DNA of 12,586 nucleotides from Oscillospiraceae bacterium (GTDB lineage Bacteria > Bacillota > Clostridia > Oscillospirales > Oscillospiraceae), in the NCBI GenBank assembly GCA_016296565.1, contig JAEDJB010000048.1:1-12586 (forward strand), read 5' to 3'. This document shows positions 6,159 through 11,996 of the stretch, one piece after another. The position numbers were made by a program, and so were the translations under genes. The notes under the pieces were generated by a model. It saw nothing but the letters and a program-made list of their open reading frames with translations, ran no database searches and had not been told where the DNA came from. Every line of letters begins with the position of its first letter. The stretch's first letter is position 1.

Positions 6159-6809
6159 TCAGCCCAGAATATCCTCTATGGCGTCCTGGTCCAGAACCGT
6201 GACGGTTCCCCGGCCCAGGGAGACAATGCCCCGGCTGGCAAACTGGTTCAGTGTGCGGGTGACCACCTCCCGGGAAGAGCCGATGTACCGGGCGATCTGC
6301 TCGTGGGTGGCGGAAAACACCGGGGATTTTCTCCGGCTGCACTCCTCCTTCAAGAAGGAGGCCAGCCGCTTTTCCAGGCTGAAAAAGACGATCTTCTGCA
6401 GGGTGCCCAGGGCGCTGGCATACTGCTGGGCGGCGTGCTTGTATACCATCCGCTCCACATCGGGGTTTTCCTGCATCAGCTGGGCCAGCACCGCCGCAGG
6501 AAGGATGGAGAGCTCCGTCTTTGTCTCCGCCGTCACGATGCTCTCTGACTCCATCCCCTGAAACACGCAGGAGGCAGAGAGAACGCAGGTCTGCCCGCTC
6601 TCTGCCCGGAACAGGGTGATCTCCCGCCCCTCCTCGGACAGGGCGGTGAAGGCCAGCCGGCCCTGATGGACGAAGATCACGCCCACGCAGGCGTCCCCAT
6701 GGCGGTGGACCACCTGCCCCTTGCGGAAGGTAAACCGCCGGATGGAGCCATCCAGCACCTTTTTCTGTTCTGATGTGAGGTAGGAATAAAAGGTAATATC
6801 CCGATTCAT
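6159..6809 (-). CDS. Crp/Fnr-family transcriptional regulator
   Basis: A 216-residue regulator with an N-terminal cyclic-nucleotide-type beta-barrel (about 18-115), a dimerisation helix (about 116-158) and a C-terminal winged helix. The helix-turn-helix is SATHEQIARYIGSSREVVTRTLNQF-like at 167-190; its recognition helix REVVTR resembles RETVGR of CRP, which reads GTGA half-sites. FNR's four-cysteine iron-sulfur set is not present. Instead C75 and C81 lie in CVLSASC, a spacing I recall from other anaerobe Crp/Fnr proteins and possibly redox-active. The start at 6809 has only a distant GAGGA, but the longer frame would run upstream of the predicted transcript start near 6855. It is transcribed divergently from dfx and is followed by an alcohol dehydrogenase gene, suggesting control of redox functions. 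The effector is unknown. Confidence 0.93.
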   Translation of the reverse strand: MNRDITFYSYLTSEQKKVLDGSIRRFTFRKGQVVHRHGDACVGVIFVHQGRLAFTALSEEGREITLFRAESGQTCVLSASCVFQGMESESIVTAETKTELSILPAAVLAQLMQENPDVERMVYKHAAQQYASALGTLQKIVFFSLEKRLASFLKEECSRRKSPVFSATHEQIARYIGSSREVVTRTLNQFASRGIVSLGRGTVTVLDQDAIEDILG

Positions 6810-6861
6810 TGTTGACGCACTTCCTCTCTCCTTCCAATAACCTGGGCGCGGCAGGCCCCAA

Positions 6862-6890
6862 ATTATATCTTTTTTTCGTGACCTAGTCAC
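6862..6890 (-). promoter_or_regulatory. Promoter of the crp/fnr-like gene
   Basis: On the minus strand GTGACT (6885-6890) and a perfect TATAAT (6862-6867) are spaced by 17 bases across an A-rich spacer. The predicted leader is about 45 bases. The -35 and spacer overlap the inverted repeat at 6878-6890, as expected for autorepression. Confidence 0.65.
6878..6890. promoter_or_regulatory. Inverted repeat GTGAC-CTA-GTCAC, candidate Crp/Fnr operator
   Basis: A perfect 5-bp inverted repeat lies between divergent crp/fnr-like and dfx genes. The half-site GTGA is the classic CRP half-site, and the neighbouring regulator has the matching REVVTR recognition helix. The GTGA-to-TCAC gap is 5 bases rather than the usual 6. 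Its centre is about 42 bases before the predicted dfx transcript start, the class II activator position. Confidence 0.55.
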
Positions 6891-6910
6891 TGGGCACGGG
6901 TTTCCTCAGA

Positions 6911-6922
6911 TGGTATTATAAT
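6911..6922 (+). promoter_or_regulatory. dfx promoter -10 region (extended -10, weak -35)
   Basis: TGG-TATTAT (6911-6919) is an extended -10, overlapped by a perfect TATAAT (6917-6922). No recognisable -35 lies 16-18 bases upstream (GCACGG at best), which fits a promoter needing an activator. A second inverted repeat AAGTT-CAAAC-AACTT (6928-6942) lies at the expected transcript start. Confidence 0.55.
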
Positions 6923-6987
6923 AACACAAGTTCAAACAACTTACATCCATTTTCTCATATTTTGACGACACGAAAGGAGTTTTTCTC

Positions 6988-7362
6988 ATGGATATGAAGT
7001 TCTATAAATGTTCCCACTGCGGCAACATCATCGCCTATGTGAACGCCAGCGGCGCCAAGGCCAGCTGCTGCGGCGAAGAGATGACCGAGATCGTCCCCAA
7101 GACCGCTGACTCCTCCACCGAGAAGCACGTCCCCGTGGTGAAGGTGGACGGCAACCTGGTCACCGTGACCGTGGGCTCCACCCTGCATCCCATGGAGGAG
7201 AAGCACTCCATCCAGTGGATCAGCCTGCAGACCGAGCAGGGCAACCAGCGGAAGGCTCTGGCTCCCGGCCAGGAACCCACCGCCGTCTTTGCTCTGGCTC
7301 CCGGCGACAAGGTGGTTGCCGCTTACGAGTACTGCAACCTCCACGGCCTGTGGAAGGCATAA
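6988..7362 (+). CDS. dfx: Desulfoferrodoxin (superoxide reductase, two-iron class)
   Basis: A 124-residue class I superoxide reductase that reduces superoxide to hydrogen peroxide without making oxygen, the usual superoxide defence of strict anaerobes. The N-terminal desulforedoxin-like centre I has C8 and C11 in CSHC and C27-C28 in SCCG. The catalytic centre II is complete: E45-K46-H47 in EKHVP, H67 in LHPM, H73 in KHSIQW, then C116 and H119 in YCNLHGLW. AAAGGAG lies 8 bases before the first ATG; a second ATG two codons later is less favoured. The gene is divergent from the Crp/Fnr regulator and ends in a strong terminator. Electrons would come from rubredoxin or a similar carrier encoded elsewhere. 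The peroxide it makes is a substrate for peroxidases such as the Bcp encoded at 520-981. Confidence 0.98.
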   Translation: MDMKFYKCSHCGNIIAYVNASGAKASCCGEEMTEIVPKTADSSTEKHVPVVKVDGNLVTVTVGSTLHPMEEKHSIQWISLQTEQGNQRKALAPGQEPTAVFALAPGDKVVAAYEYCNLHGLWKA

Positions 7363-7380
7363 GCTCCGTCCGTATCCTCC

Positions 7381-7416
7381 GCGCCCGCCCCTGCGTAAGC
7401 AGGCGCGGGCGCTTTT
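7381..7416 (+). terminator. Intrinsic terminator after dfx
   Basis: A 14-bp GC-rich stem with one C-C mismatch (7381-7394 and 7399-7412), a GTAA tetraloop and a following TTTT. It lies 18 bases after the dfx stop and before hydF. Confidence 0.88.
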
Positions 7417-7465
7417 CCCATTCCTTGACGCAACGCAGAAAACCTATTATTCGGAGGGGATTCCC

Positions 7466-8659
7466 ATGAGTATTCAAAGCACACCAAGAGCCAGCCGCCT
7501 GCACATCGGTCTGTTCGGCAACCGGAATGCCGGCAAGTCCTCCCTCATCAACGCCCTCACCGGCCAGGACATCTCCCTGGTCTCCCCGGTGGCGGGCACC
7601 ACCACCGACCCGGTGTACAAATCCTTCGAGCTTCACGGGGTAGGGCCCGTGGTGTTTATCGACACCGCCGGCCTGGACGACCAGGGCGACCTGGGCGCCC
7701 TCCGGGTGGAGAAAACCCGGCAGGCCCTGGACAAAACCGACCTGGCCCTGCTGGTCCTCACCCAGGCCCCCCAGGCGGAGCTGCCCTGGCTGGAGGAGCT
7801 GAAGGCCCGGGGCATTCCCACCCTGGCGGTGCTGAACAAGGCCGATCTGCTCCCCGATCCGGAGGGGCTGGCCCAATCCCTCTCCGAAACCCTGGAGATC
7901 CCCGTGCTGGCAGTGAGCGCCGCCCGGGGGGAGAACATCTCCGCCCTGCGCCAGGCCATCGTCCGCCAGGTGCCCGACAGCTTCTGGGACCTGACCATCA
8001 CCGGGAACCTGGTCCAGGAGGAGGACCTGGTGCTGCTGGTGATGCCCCAGGATATCCAGGCCCCCAAGGGGCGGCTGATCCTCCCCCAGGTGCAGACCAT
8101 CCGGGAGCTGCTGGACAAGAAATGCCTGGTGATGAGCTGCACGGCAGACTGCCTGCCCGCCACCCTGGCCGCCCTGGCCCGCCCCCCCAAGCTCATCATC
8201 ACCGACTCCCAGGCCTTCCCCACCGTCTGGCAGCACAAGCCCCCGGAGAGCCTGCTCACCTCCTTCTCCATCCTCTTCGCCGGGTATAAGGGGGACATCC
8301 ACGCCTTCCTGGAAGGGGCAAAGGCGGTGGAGGCGCTCACGGAAAGCTCCCGGGTGCTCATCGCCGAGGCCTGCGCCCACGCCCCCCTGGAGGAGGACAT
8401 CGGCCGGGAGAAAATCCCTAAGCTGCTGCGGAAAAAGGTGGGAGAAAACCTCTCCTTCGACTTTGTCCGGGGGAACGACTTCCCCCAGGACCTGACCCCC
8501 TACGACCTGGTGATCCACTGCGGGGCCTGCATGTTCAACCGGCGGCATGTGCTCAGCCGGATCGCCCAGGCCAAGGAGCAGCAGGTGCCCATCTGCAACT
8601 ACGGTGTGGTGCTGGCCTGCGTGGCGGGGATTCTGGACAAGGTTTGCTACGCGGAATAA
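7466..8659 (+). CDS. hydF: [FeFe]-hydrogenase H-cluster maturation GTPase HydF
   Basis: A 397-residue HydF, the scaffold GTPase on which HydE and HydG products are assembled into the 2Fe subcluster of [FeFe] hydrogenase. The GTPase domain has the P-loop GNRNAGKS (18-25), DTAGLDD (66-72) and NKAD (124-127). The central dimerisation domain includes MPQDIQAPKGRLILPQ. The C-terminal cluster-binding domain has C303 and H305 in CAH and the HCGAC motif (H351, C352, C355), so all ligands known from characterised HydF proteins are kept. Length is normal. GGAGGGG precedes the ATG. It follows dfx by 103 bases with a terminator between and no convincing promoter of its own, so it may depend partly on read-through. 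Neither hydE, hydG nor a hydrogenase gene is in this window. Confidence 0.97.
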   Translation: MSIQSTPRASRLHIGLFGNRNAGKSSLINALTGQDISLVSPVAGTTTDPVYKSFELHGVGPVVFIDTAGLDDQGDLGALRVEKTRQALDKTDLALLVLTQAPQAELPWLEELKARGIPTLAVLNKADLLPDPEGLAQSLSETLEIPVLAVSAARGENISALRQAIVRQVPDSFWDLTITGNLVQEEDLVLLVMPQDIQAPKGRLILPQVQTIRELLDKKCLVMSCTADCLPATLAALARPPKLIITDSQAFPTVWQHKPPESLLTSFSILFAGYKGDIHAFLEGAKAVEALTESSRVLIAEACAHAPLEEDIGREKIPKLLRKKVGENLSFDFVRGNDFPQDLTPYDLVIHCGACMFNRRHVLSRIAQAKEQQVPICNYGVVLACVAGILDKVCYAE

Positions 8660-8667
8660 CCCGATGA

Positions 8668-8711
8668 AAAAAACGGACCGTCTCATGTTGCCGTGAGACG
8701 GTCCGTTTTTT
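8668..8711. terminator. Bidirectional terminator between hydF and the MBOAT gene
   Basis: A perfect 18-bp stem (8668-8685 and 8694-8711) with an 8-base loop is flanked by A-run and T-run, so it works on both strands. It begins 8 bases after the hydF stop and ends 13 bases before the convergent MBOAT stop. Confidence 0.95.
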
Positions 8712-8724
8712 GTAGATCTGCCCT

Positions 8725-10125
8725 TTAAAACCGGAAATAGATGAAGGGGTTATAGACCGAGCTGACGATACACACCATACACAGCAGGAACAGCAGGCCG
8801 TACAGCCCGTCCTCCAGAAGGACCCACCCGGGGGTCTGCCTCTTGGGAAGCTTTTTTGCCACCGGGAAGGAGAACAGAAACGCCAGGGGCAGGTAGAGCA
8901 GGGCAAAGAGAATCCCCGAGTCCGCCGAGATCACCTGGGCCAGACTGGTCCCCTGCCAGACGAACATGGTGTGCAGGGCGTGGGTGAGCTGGGAGAAGTC
9001 CGTCAGGTTAAAGAGCACCCAGCCCAGGTTCACCACAAAGAAGGCGTAAATCCACTGGACCAGGGCGGGCAGCTTCTCCAGTACCCGGCTCAGGACAAAC
9101 TTTTCCAGCAGCAGCAGGCCCGCGTAGTACAGTCCCCACAGGATGAAGTTCCACTCCGCCCCGTGCCAGAAGCCGGTGAGACCCCAGACCACCAGGATGT
9201 TGCGGACCCACTTGCCCCGGCTCACCCGGCTGCCCCCCAGGGGGATGTAGATATAGTCCCGGAACCAGGAGGACAGAGAGATGTGCCACCGCCGCCAGAA
9301 CTCGGTGGCCGACCGGGACAGGTAGGGGTAGTTGAAGTTTTCCAGAAAGTGAAAGCCGAACATCCGCCCCAGGCCGATGGCCATGTCGCTGTAGCCGGAG
9401 AAGTCAAAGTAGATCTGCATGGTGTAGGCAAAGGCCGCCAGCCAGTACATGACGGTGCCGTAGATCTCTGGGTTTCCTCCGTAGATCAGCTCTGCCACGG
9501 CGGCAGCGCCGTTGGCCAGGATGACCTTCTTCCCCAGGCCCAGGATGAACCGCCTGAGCCCCGCGGCCACGTCCTCCCAGGACTCTTTACGATGAAGAAT
9601 CTCCTCCTCAATGGTGCTGTACCGGACGATGGGACCGGCAATCAGCTGGGGGAAGAAGCTGATATACAGGAGCAGGTAAAAGAAGTTCCGCTGGAGCTTC
9701 ACCTTGCCCCGGTACAGGTCAATCACATAGGAGAGGATCTGGAAGGTGTAGAAGCTGATGCCGATGGGCAGGGCAATCTCCGGGATGGTCCCCTGGACTG
9801 GCAAAAGCCGGGTCAGGTTGTCCCAGAAGAAGTTCAGGTATTTGAACACCAGCAGGTTCAGAACCACCAGAACAACAGTCACCACAAACATCGCCCGTCT
9901 GGCCCGGGGCTTGTCCCGCCAGGCCGCCATGGCAAGGCCCCCCAGGTAGGCCACCACCGTGGCGACCAGCATCATGACCACATACTTAGGCTCCCCCCAG
10001 GAATAGAAAAGCAGGGAGAGCACCAGGAGCAGCCCGTTCCGCCAGGTTCGGTTTTTGCACAGGTAGTAAGGGATCACCGCCAGGGGCAGGAACAGGCAAA
10101 GAAACGTTAAGCTGCTGAATACCAC
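8725..10125 (-). CDS. MBOAT-family O-acyltransferase (AlgI/DltB-like)
   Basis: A 466-residue polytopic membrane protein of the membrane-bound O-acyltransferase family, similar in layout to AlgI, PatA and DltB, which pass acyl groups across the membrane to an extracellular polymer. It opens with VVFSSLTFLCLFLPLAV, the typical MBOAT start. Family landmarks include PIGISFYTFQ (120-129), FFPQLIAGPIVRY (157-169), YFDFSGYSDMAIGLG (239-253), EFWRRWHISLSSWFRDYIYIP around H281, and GFWHGAEWN with H321 matching the invariant catalytic histidine. The start is a GTG at 10125: it matches family N termini, a GGAGG lies 9 bases upstream, and only 4 bases separate it from the stop of the DHHW-protein gene. 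The two genes form an O-acylation pair; donor and acceptor are unknown. Confidence 0.95.
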   Translation of the reverse strand: MVFSSLTFLCLFLPLAVIPYYLCKNRTWRNGLLLVLSLLFYSWGEPKYVVMMLVATVVAYLGGLAMAAWRDKPRARRAMFVVTVVLVVLNLLVFKYLNFFWDNLTRLLPVQGTIPEIALPIGISFYTFQILSYVIDLYRGKVKLQRNFFYLLLYISFFPQLIAGPIVRYSTIEEEILHRKESWEDVAAGLRRFILGLGKKVILANGAAAVAELIYGGNPEIYGTVMYWLAAFAYTMQIYFDFSGYSDMAIGLGRMFGFHFLENFNYPYLSRSATEFWRRWHISLSSWFRDYIYIPLGGSRVSRGKWVRNILVVWGLTGFWHGAEWNFILWGLYYAGLLLLEKFVLSRVLEKLPALVQWIYAFFVVNLGWVLFNLTDFSQLTHALHTMFVWQGTSLAQVISADSGILFALLYLPLAFLFSFPVAKKLPKRQTPGWVLLEDGLYGLLFLLCMVCIVSSVYNPFIYFRF

Positions 10126-10129
10126 GGCG

Positions 10130-11311
10130 TCAACCCTCCAGATTAAAGGCGTCCTGAATGTAGAAGTCGATGTTGCCCACCAGCAGGACCTTGGTGATCT
10201 GATGCTCCTGCACGTAGGAGGAAAGGTCAAAGGGCTCTCCCATGCTGTGGGCATAGTAGCGCAGGTCCACCGAGTACAGGGTGTCGTAGTGGCTGGCCAG
10301 GAGCTTCAGCACGGCGTTGTCGAAAGACTCCCCCACCACCAGGAGGTTCCCCCGGCCCTGGGTGCCGGTGGAGAGCACGGTCTCCCCGTTGTCCCCGCCG
10401 TAATAGCCGCCGTAGGAAACCGGCTCCCCGGCCTCTCCCGCAAGATAGGCCGCCTGGTTTCCATAGTCCTCCGCGGGCGCGCCGTCGATGGTGACGGTCA
10501 TGGCAGGAAAGGCATAGGGATAGCCGTAGAAATCCTCGGTAAAGACCCCCTCTGCCCCCACGGTGGAAGCCTTCTTGCCGCTGAACGTGCTGCTGAGGTG
10601 CACAGCCTCTCCGGTGGGCTCCAGCAGCGCCTCCCGGATGCCCAGCAGCTGGGCCAGCTGGCAGTAGCCCCGGTAGGAGCCCTGGTGGTTCCAGTGGGCG
10701 TCGGTCTTATAGAAATTGGCGGAAAAATCCTGGAAGCTGTCGATGGTATACACCCCCATGCGCCCCTGGGGCAGGTTCAGGTGCTCCAGCAGGTACTGGG
10801 ACAGGCCGGTTTTCCCCCCGGTCTCAAAGTCCATGTCGGTGTCCTTTTCAATATAGTAAGCGTAAAACTCCAGGTCCGGGTGGCGGGCAAAGGTGTCGTT
10901 CAGGGACTGGCACTTGGCTTCCAGCTCCGCCTGGACCGAGCCCACATACCGGGGCCAGTAGGTCAGATAGCCCTCCCCGAACAGCCGCAGGCCGTTAAAG
11001 TCCACATACTGGTCGCCGGAAATTCCCGCCAATCTCCCGGTCCAGTCCAGGGTCCCCTTCTGAAACCCGGCGGTGACCCGGTTGTACAAAGACTTCATGG
11101 TCTGGGCCAGGGGGATCTGATCCATGAGGGCCGTGTCCACCCCGTCCTGAAAGGAGCCGTCCAGGTAGCTCTCCGCCGAGAAGGCAGGGATCTGACCGGC
11201 ATAGCGGTTTTCATAGGTGTTGATCTCCTCGGGAAACAGCAGGGTCCGGGCCAGACCGGCCACCAGAACGGCCATGACCCCGCAAACAAAAAGAATGTGA
11301 ATCTTCTTCAT
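10130..11311 (-). CDS. DHHW/AlgX-like extracytoplasmic protein, probable O-acetyl-transfer partner of the MBOAT protein
   Basis: A 393-residue protein with an N-terminal membrane anchor or uncleaved signal (about 4-26) and an external domain resembling the DHHW and AlgX/AlgJ SGNH-like families. The signature is TDAHWNHQGSY (D204, H206, W207), with a probable nucleophile S329 in LLVVGESFDNAVLK. In alginate systems such proteins take acetyl groups from an MBOAT partner and place them on a polysaccharide. The same role is inferred here because the MBOAT gene follows 4 bases downstream. The start at 11311 gives a clean KK-hydrophobic N terminus with GAGAGGGAAGG upstream; the longer frame would begin inside the tRNA terminator. 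No glycosyltransferase or polymer-export gene is adjacent, so the target could be a wall polymer or secreted glycan made elsewhere. Confidence 0.88.
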   Translation of the reverse strand: MKKIHILFVCGVMAVLVAGLARTLLFPEEINTYENRYAGQIPAFSAESYLDGSFQDGVDTALMDQIPLAQTMKSLYNRVTAGFQKGTLDWTGRLAGISGDQYVDFNGLRLFGEGYLTYWPRYVGSVQAELEAKCQSLNDTFARHPDLEFYAYYIEKDTDMDFETGGKTGLSQYLLEHLNLPQGRMGVYTIDSFQDFSANFYKTDAHWNHQGSYRGYCQLAQLLGIREALLEPTGEAVHLSSTFSGKKASTVGAEGVFTEDFYGYPYAFPAMTVTIDGAPAEDYGNQAAYLAGEAGEPVSYGGYYGGDNGETVLSTGTQGRGNLLVVGESFDNAVLKLLASHYDTLYSVDLRYYAHSMGEPFDLSSYVQEHQITKVLLVGNIDFYIQDAFNLEG

Positions 11312-11358
11312 GAGCCTTCCCTCTCTAAATTTATATAAGGTATCGGGCAGAACAAAGA

Positions 11359-11391
11359 AAAAGCACCGTATTCCCAAGAATACGGTGCTTT

Positions 11392-11392
<1 letters not shown>
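11359..11392 (-). terminator. Intrinsic terminator of the tRNA operon
   Basis: A perfect 15-bp stem (11359-11373 and 11378-11392) with a 4-base loop begins at the last base of the tRNA-Cys CCA end. On the minus strand it is followed by TTTTTCTTTG. It should end the tRNA transcript before the DHHW gene, for which I see only a weak -10 (TATATAAA region near 11329-11336) and no clear -35. Confidence 0.92.
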
Positions 11393-11465
<73 letters not shown>

Positions 11466-11468
11466 ATC

Positions 11469-11544
11469 TGGAGCGAGTGACGAGGCTCGAACTCGCTACC
11501 TCCACCTTGGCAAGGTGGCGCTCTACCAGATGAGCTACACTCGC
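11469..11544 (-). tRNA. tRNA-Gly (GCC)
   Basis: A 76-base cloverleaf with acceptor GCGAGTG/CACTCGC, anticodon stem-loop CCACCTTGCCAAGGTGG giving anticodon GCC, GTTCGAGCC T-arm and encoded CCA. Three bases separate it from tRNA-Cys. Confidence 0.98.
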
Positions 11545-11547
11545 ATA

Positions 11548-11623
<76 letters not shown>

Positions 11624-11648
11624 TTGTTTGGGTACAAACTGTACCCTT

Positions 11649-11725
<77 letters not shown>

Positions 11726-11732
11726 AAATTCT

Positions 11733-11808
11733 TGGTGGGAACAACAGGGCTCGAACCTGTGACCCCATGCTTGTAAGGCATGTGCTCTCCCAGCTGAGCT
11801 ATGCTCCC
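11733..11808 (-). tRNA. tRNA-Val (TAC)
   Basis: A 76-base cloverleaf with acceptor GGGAGCA paired to TGTTCCC (one G-U), anticodon stem-loop CATGCCTTACAAGCATG giving anticodon TAC, GTTCGAGCC T-arm and encoded CCA. It is the first gene of the tRNA operon, about 33 bases after the predicted transcript start. Confidence 0.98.
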
Positions 11809-11847
11809 GAAGCGTCGTCGAAGTGATTTGCATCAGCGACGGGTCTT

Positions 11848-11876
11848 ATTATACACACGTGTTCCCCTTTTGTCAA
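11848..11876 (-). promoter_or_regulatory. Consensus sigma-A promoter of the tRNA operon
   Basis: On the minus strand TTGACA (11871-11876) and TATAAT (11848-11853) match consensus at all twelve positions with a 17-base spacer. The DNA just upstream (11877-11930) is rich in A and T tracts, like an UP element. Such a promoter fits a heavily transcribed stable-RNA operon. Confidence 0.92.
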
Positions 11877-11976
11877 GCACTTTTTCATAAATTTTTGAAT
11901 TTTTTTATCGCTTGCAAAAATCCCAAAAAAGCGCATGACAGAAGGGTATTCTTATTCGCTTCACTTATCAAAGAGC

Positions 11977-11994
11977 TTGTAAAACGTTTTGCAA
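11977..11994. promoter_or_regulatory. Near-perfect 18-bp palindrome with central CG (LacI-type operator-like)
   Basis: TTGTAAAACGTTTTGCAA is symmetric except for one base pair and centres on CG, as in many LacI/CcpA-family operators. It lies 3 bases after the hslO stop and about 100 bases upstream of the tRNA promoter. It is 2 bases longer than a standard catabolite-responsive element. Function is unproven. Confidence 0.35.
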
Positions 11995-11996
11995 TT

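Larger units (their letters stand above)
11809..11996. other. AT-rich intergenic region between hslO and the tRNA operon
   Basis: This 188-base stretch holds the tRNA promoter, its A/T-tract upstream DNA and the CG-centred palindrome. I see no intrinsic terminator for hslO; the best stem, CGCTT/AAGCG with a 15-base loop around 11911-11935, lacks a U-run. hslO transcripts may therefore run into the tRNA operon. Confidence 0.5.

Noticed and set aside
4944..6548. A 534-codon plus-strand frame opposite the alcohol dehydrogenase and regulator
   Set aside because: It runs antisense across two well-supported genes and begins inside their terminator region; no domain or plausible ribosome binding site.
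6878..6890. FNR box (TTGAT-N4-ATCAA) or canonical CRP site
   Set aside because: The sequence is GTGA-N5-TCAC, so neither consensus is met exactly; kept only as a candidate Crp/Fnr-type operator.
6916..6930. PerR box at the dfx promoter
   Set aside because: One half (TTATAAT) is perfect, but it coincides with the -10 element and the second half does not match the consensus.
7425..7450. TTGACG with TATTAT as a hydF promoter
   Set aside because: Spacing is only 14 bases, and the implied transcript start would overlap the ribosome binding site.
7220..8686. A 488-codon minus-strand frame opposite hydF
   Set aside because: Antisense shadow of HydF, G/Q/H-rich and without any family match.
8971..11338. 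Long plus-strand frames opposite the MBOAT and DHHW genes
   Set aside because: Both are antisense to clear family members and show no domain signatures.
11977..11994. Intrinsic terminator for hslO
   Set aside because: The palindrome has no loop and no following U-run on the minus strand, so it cannot form a normal terminator.
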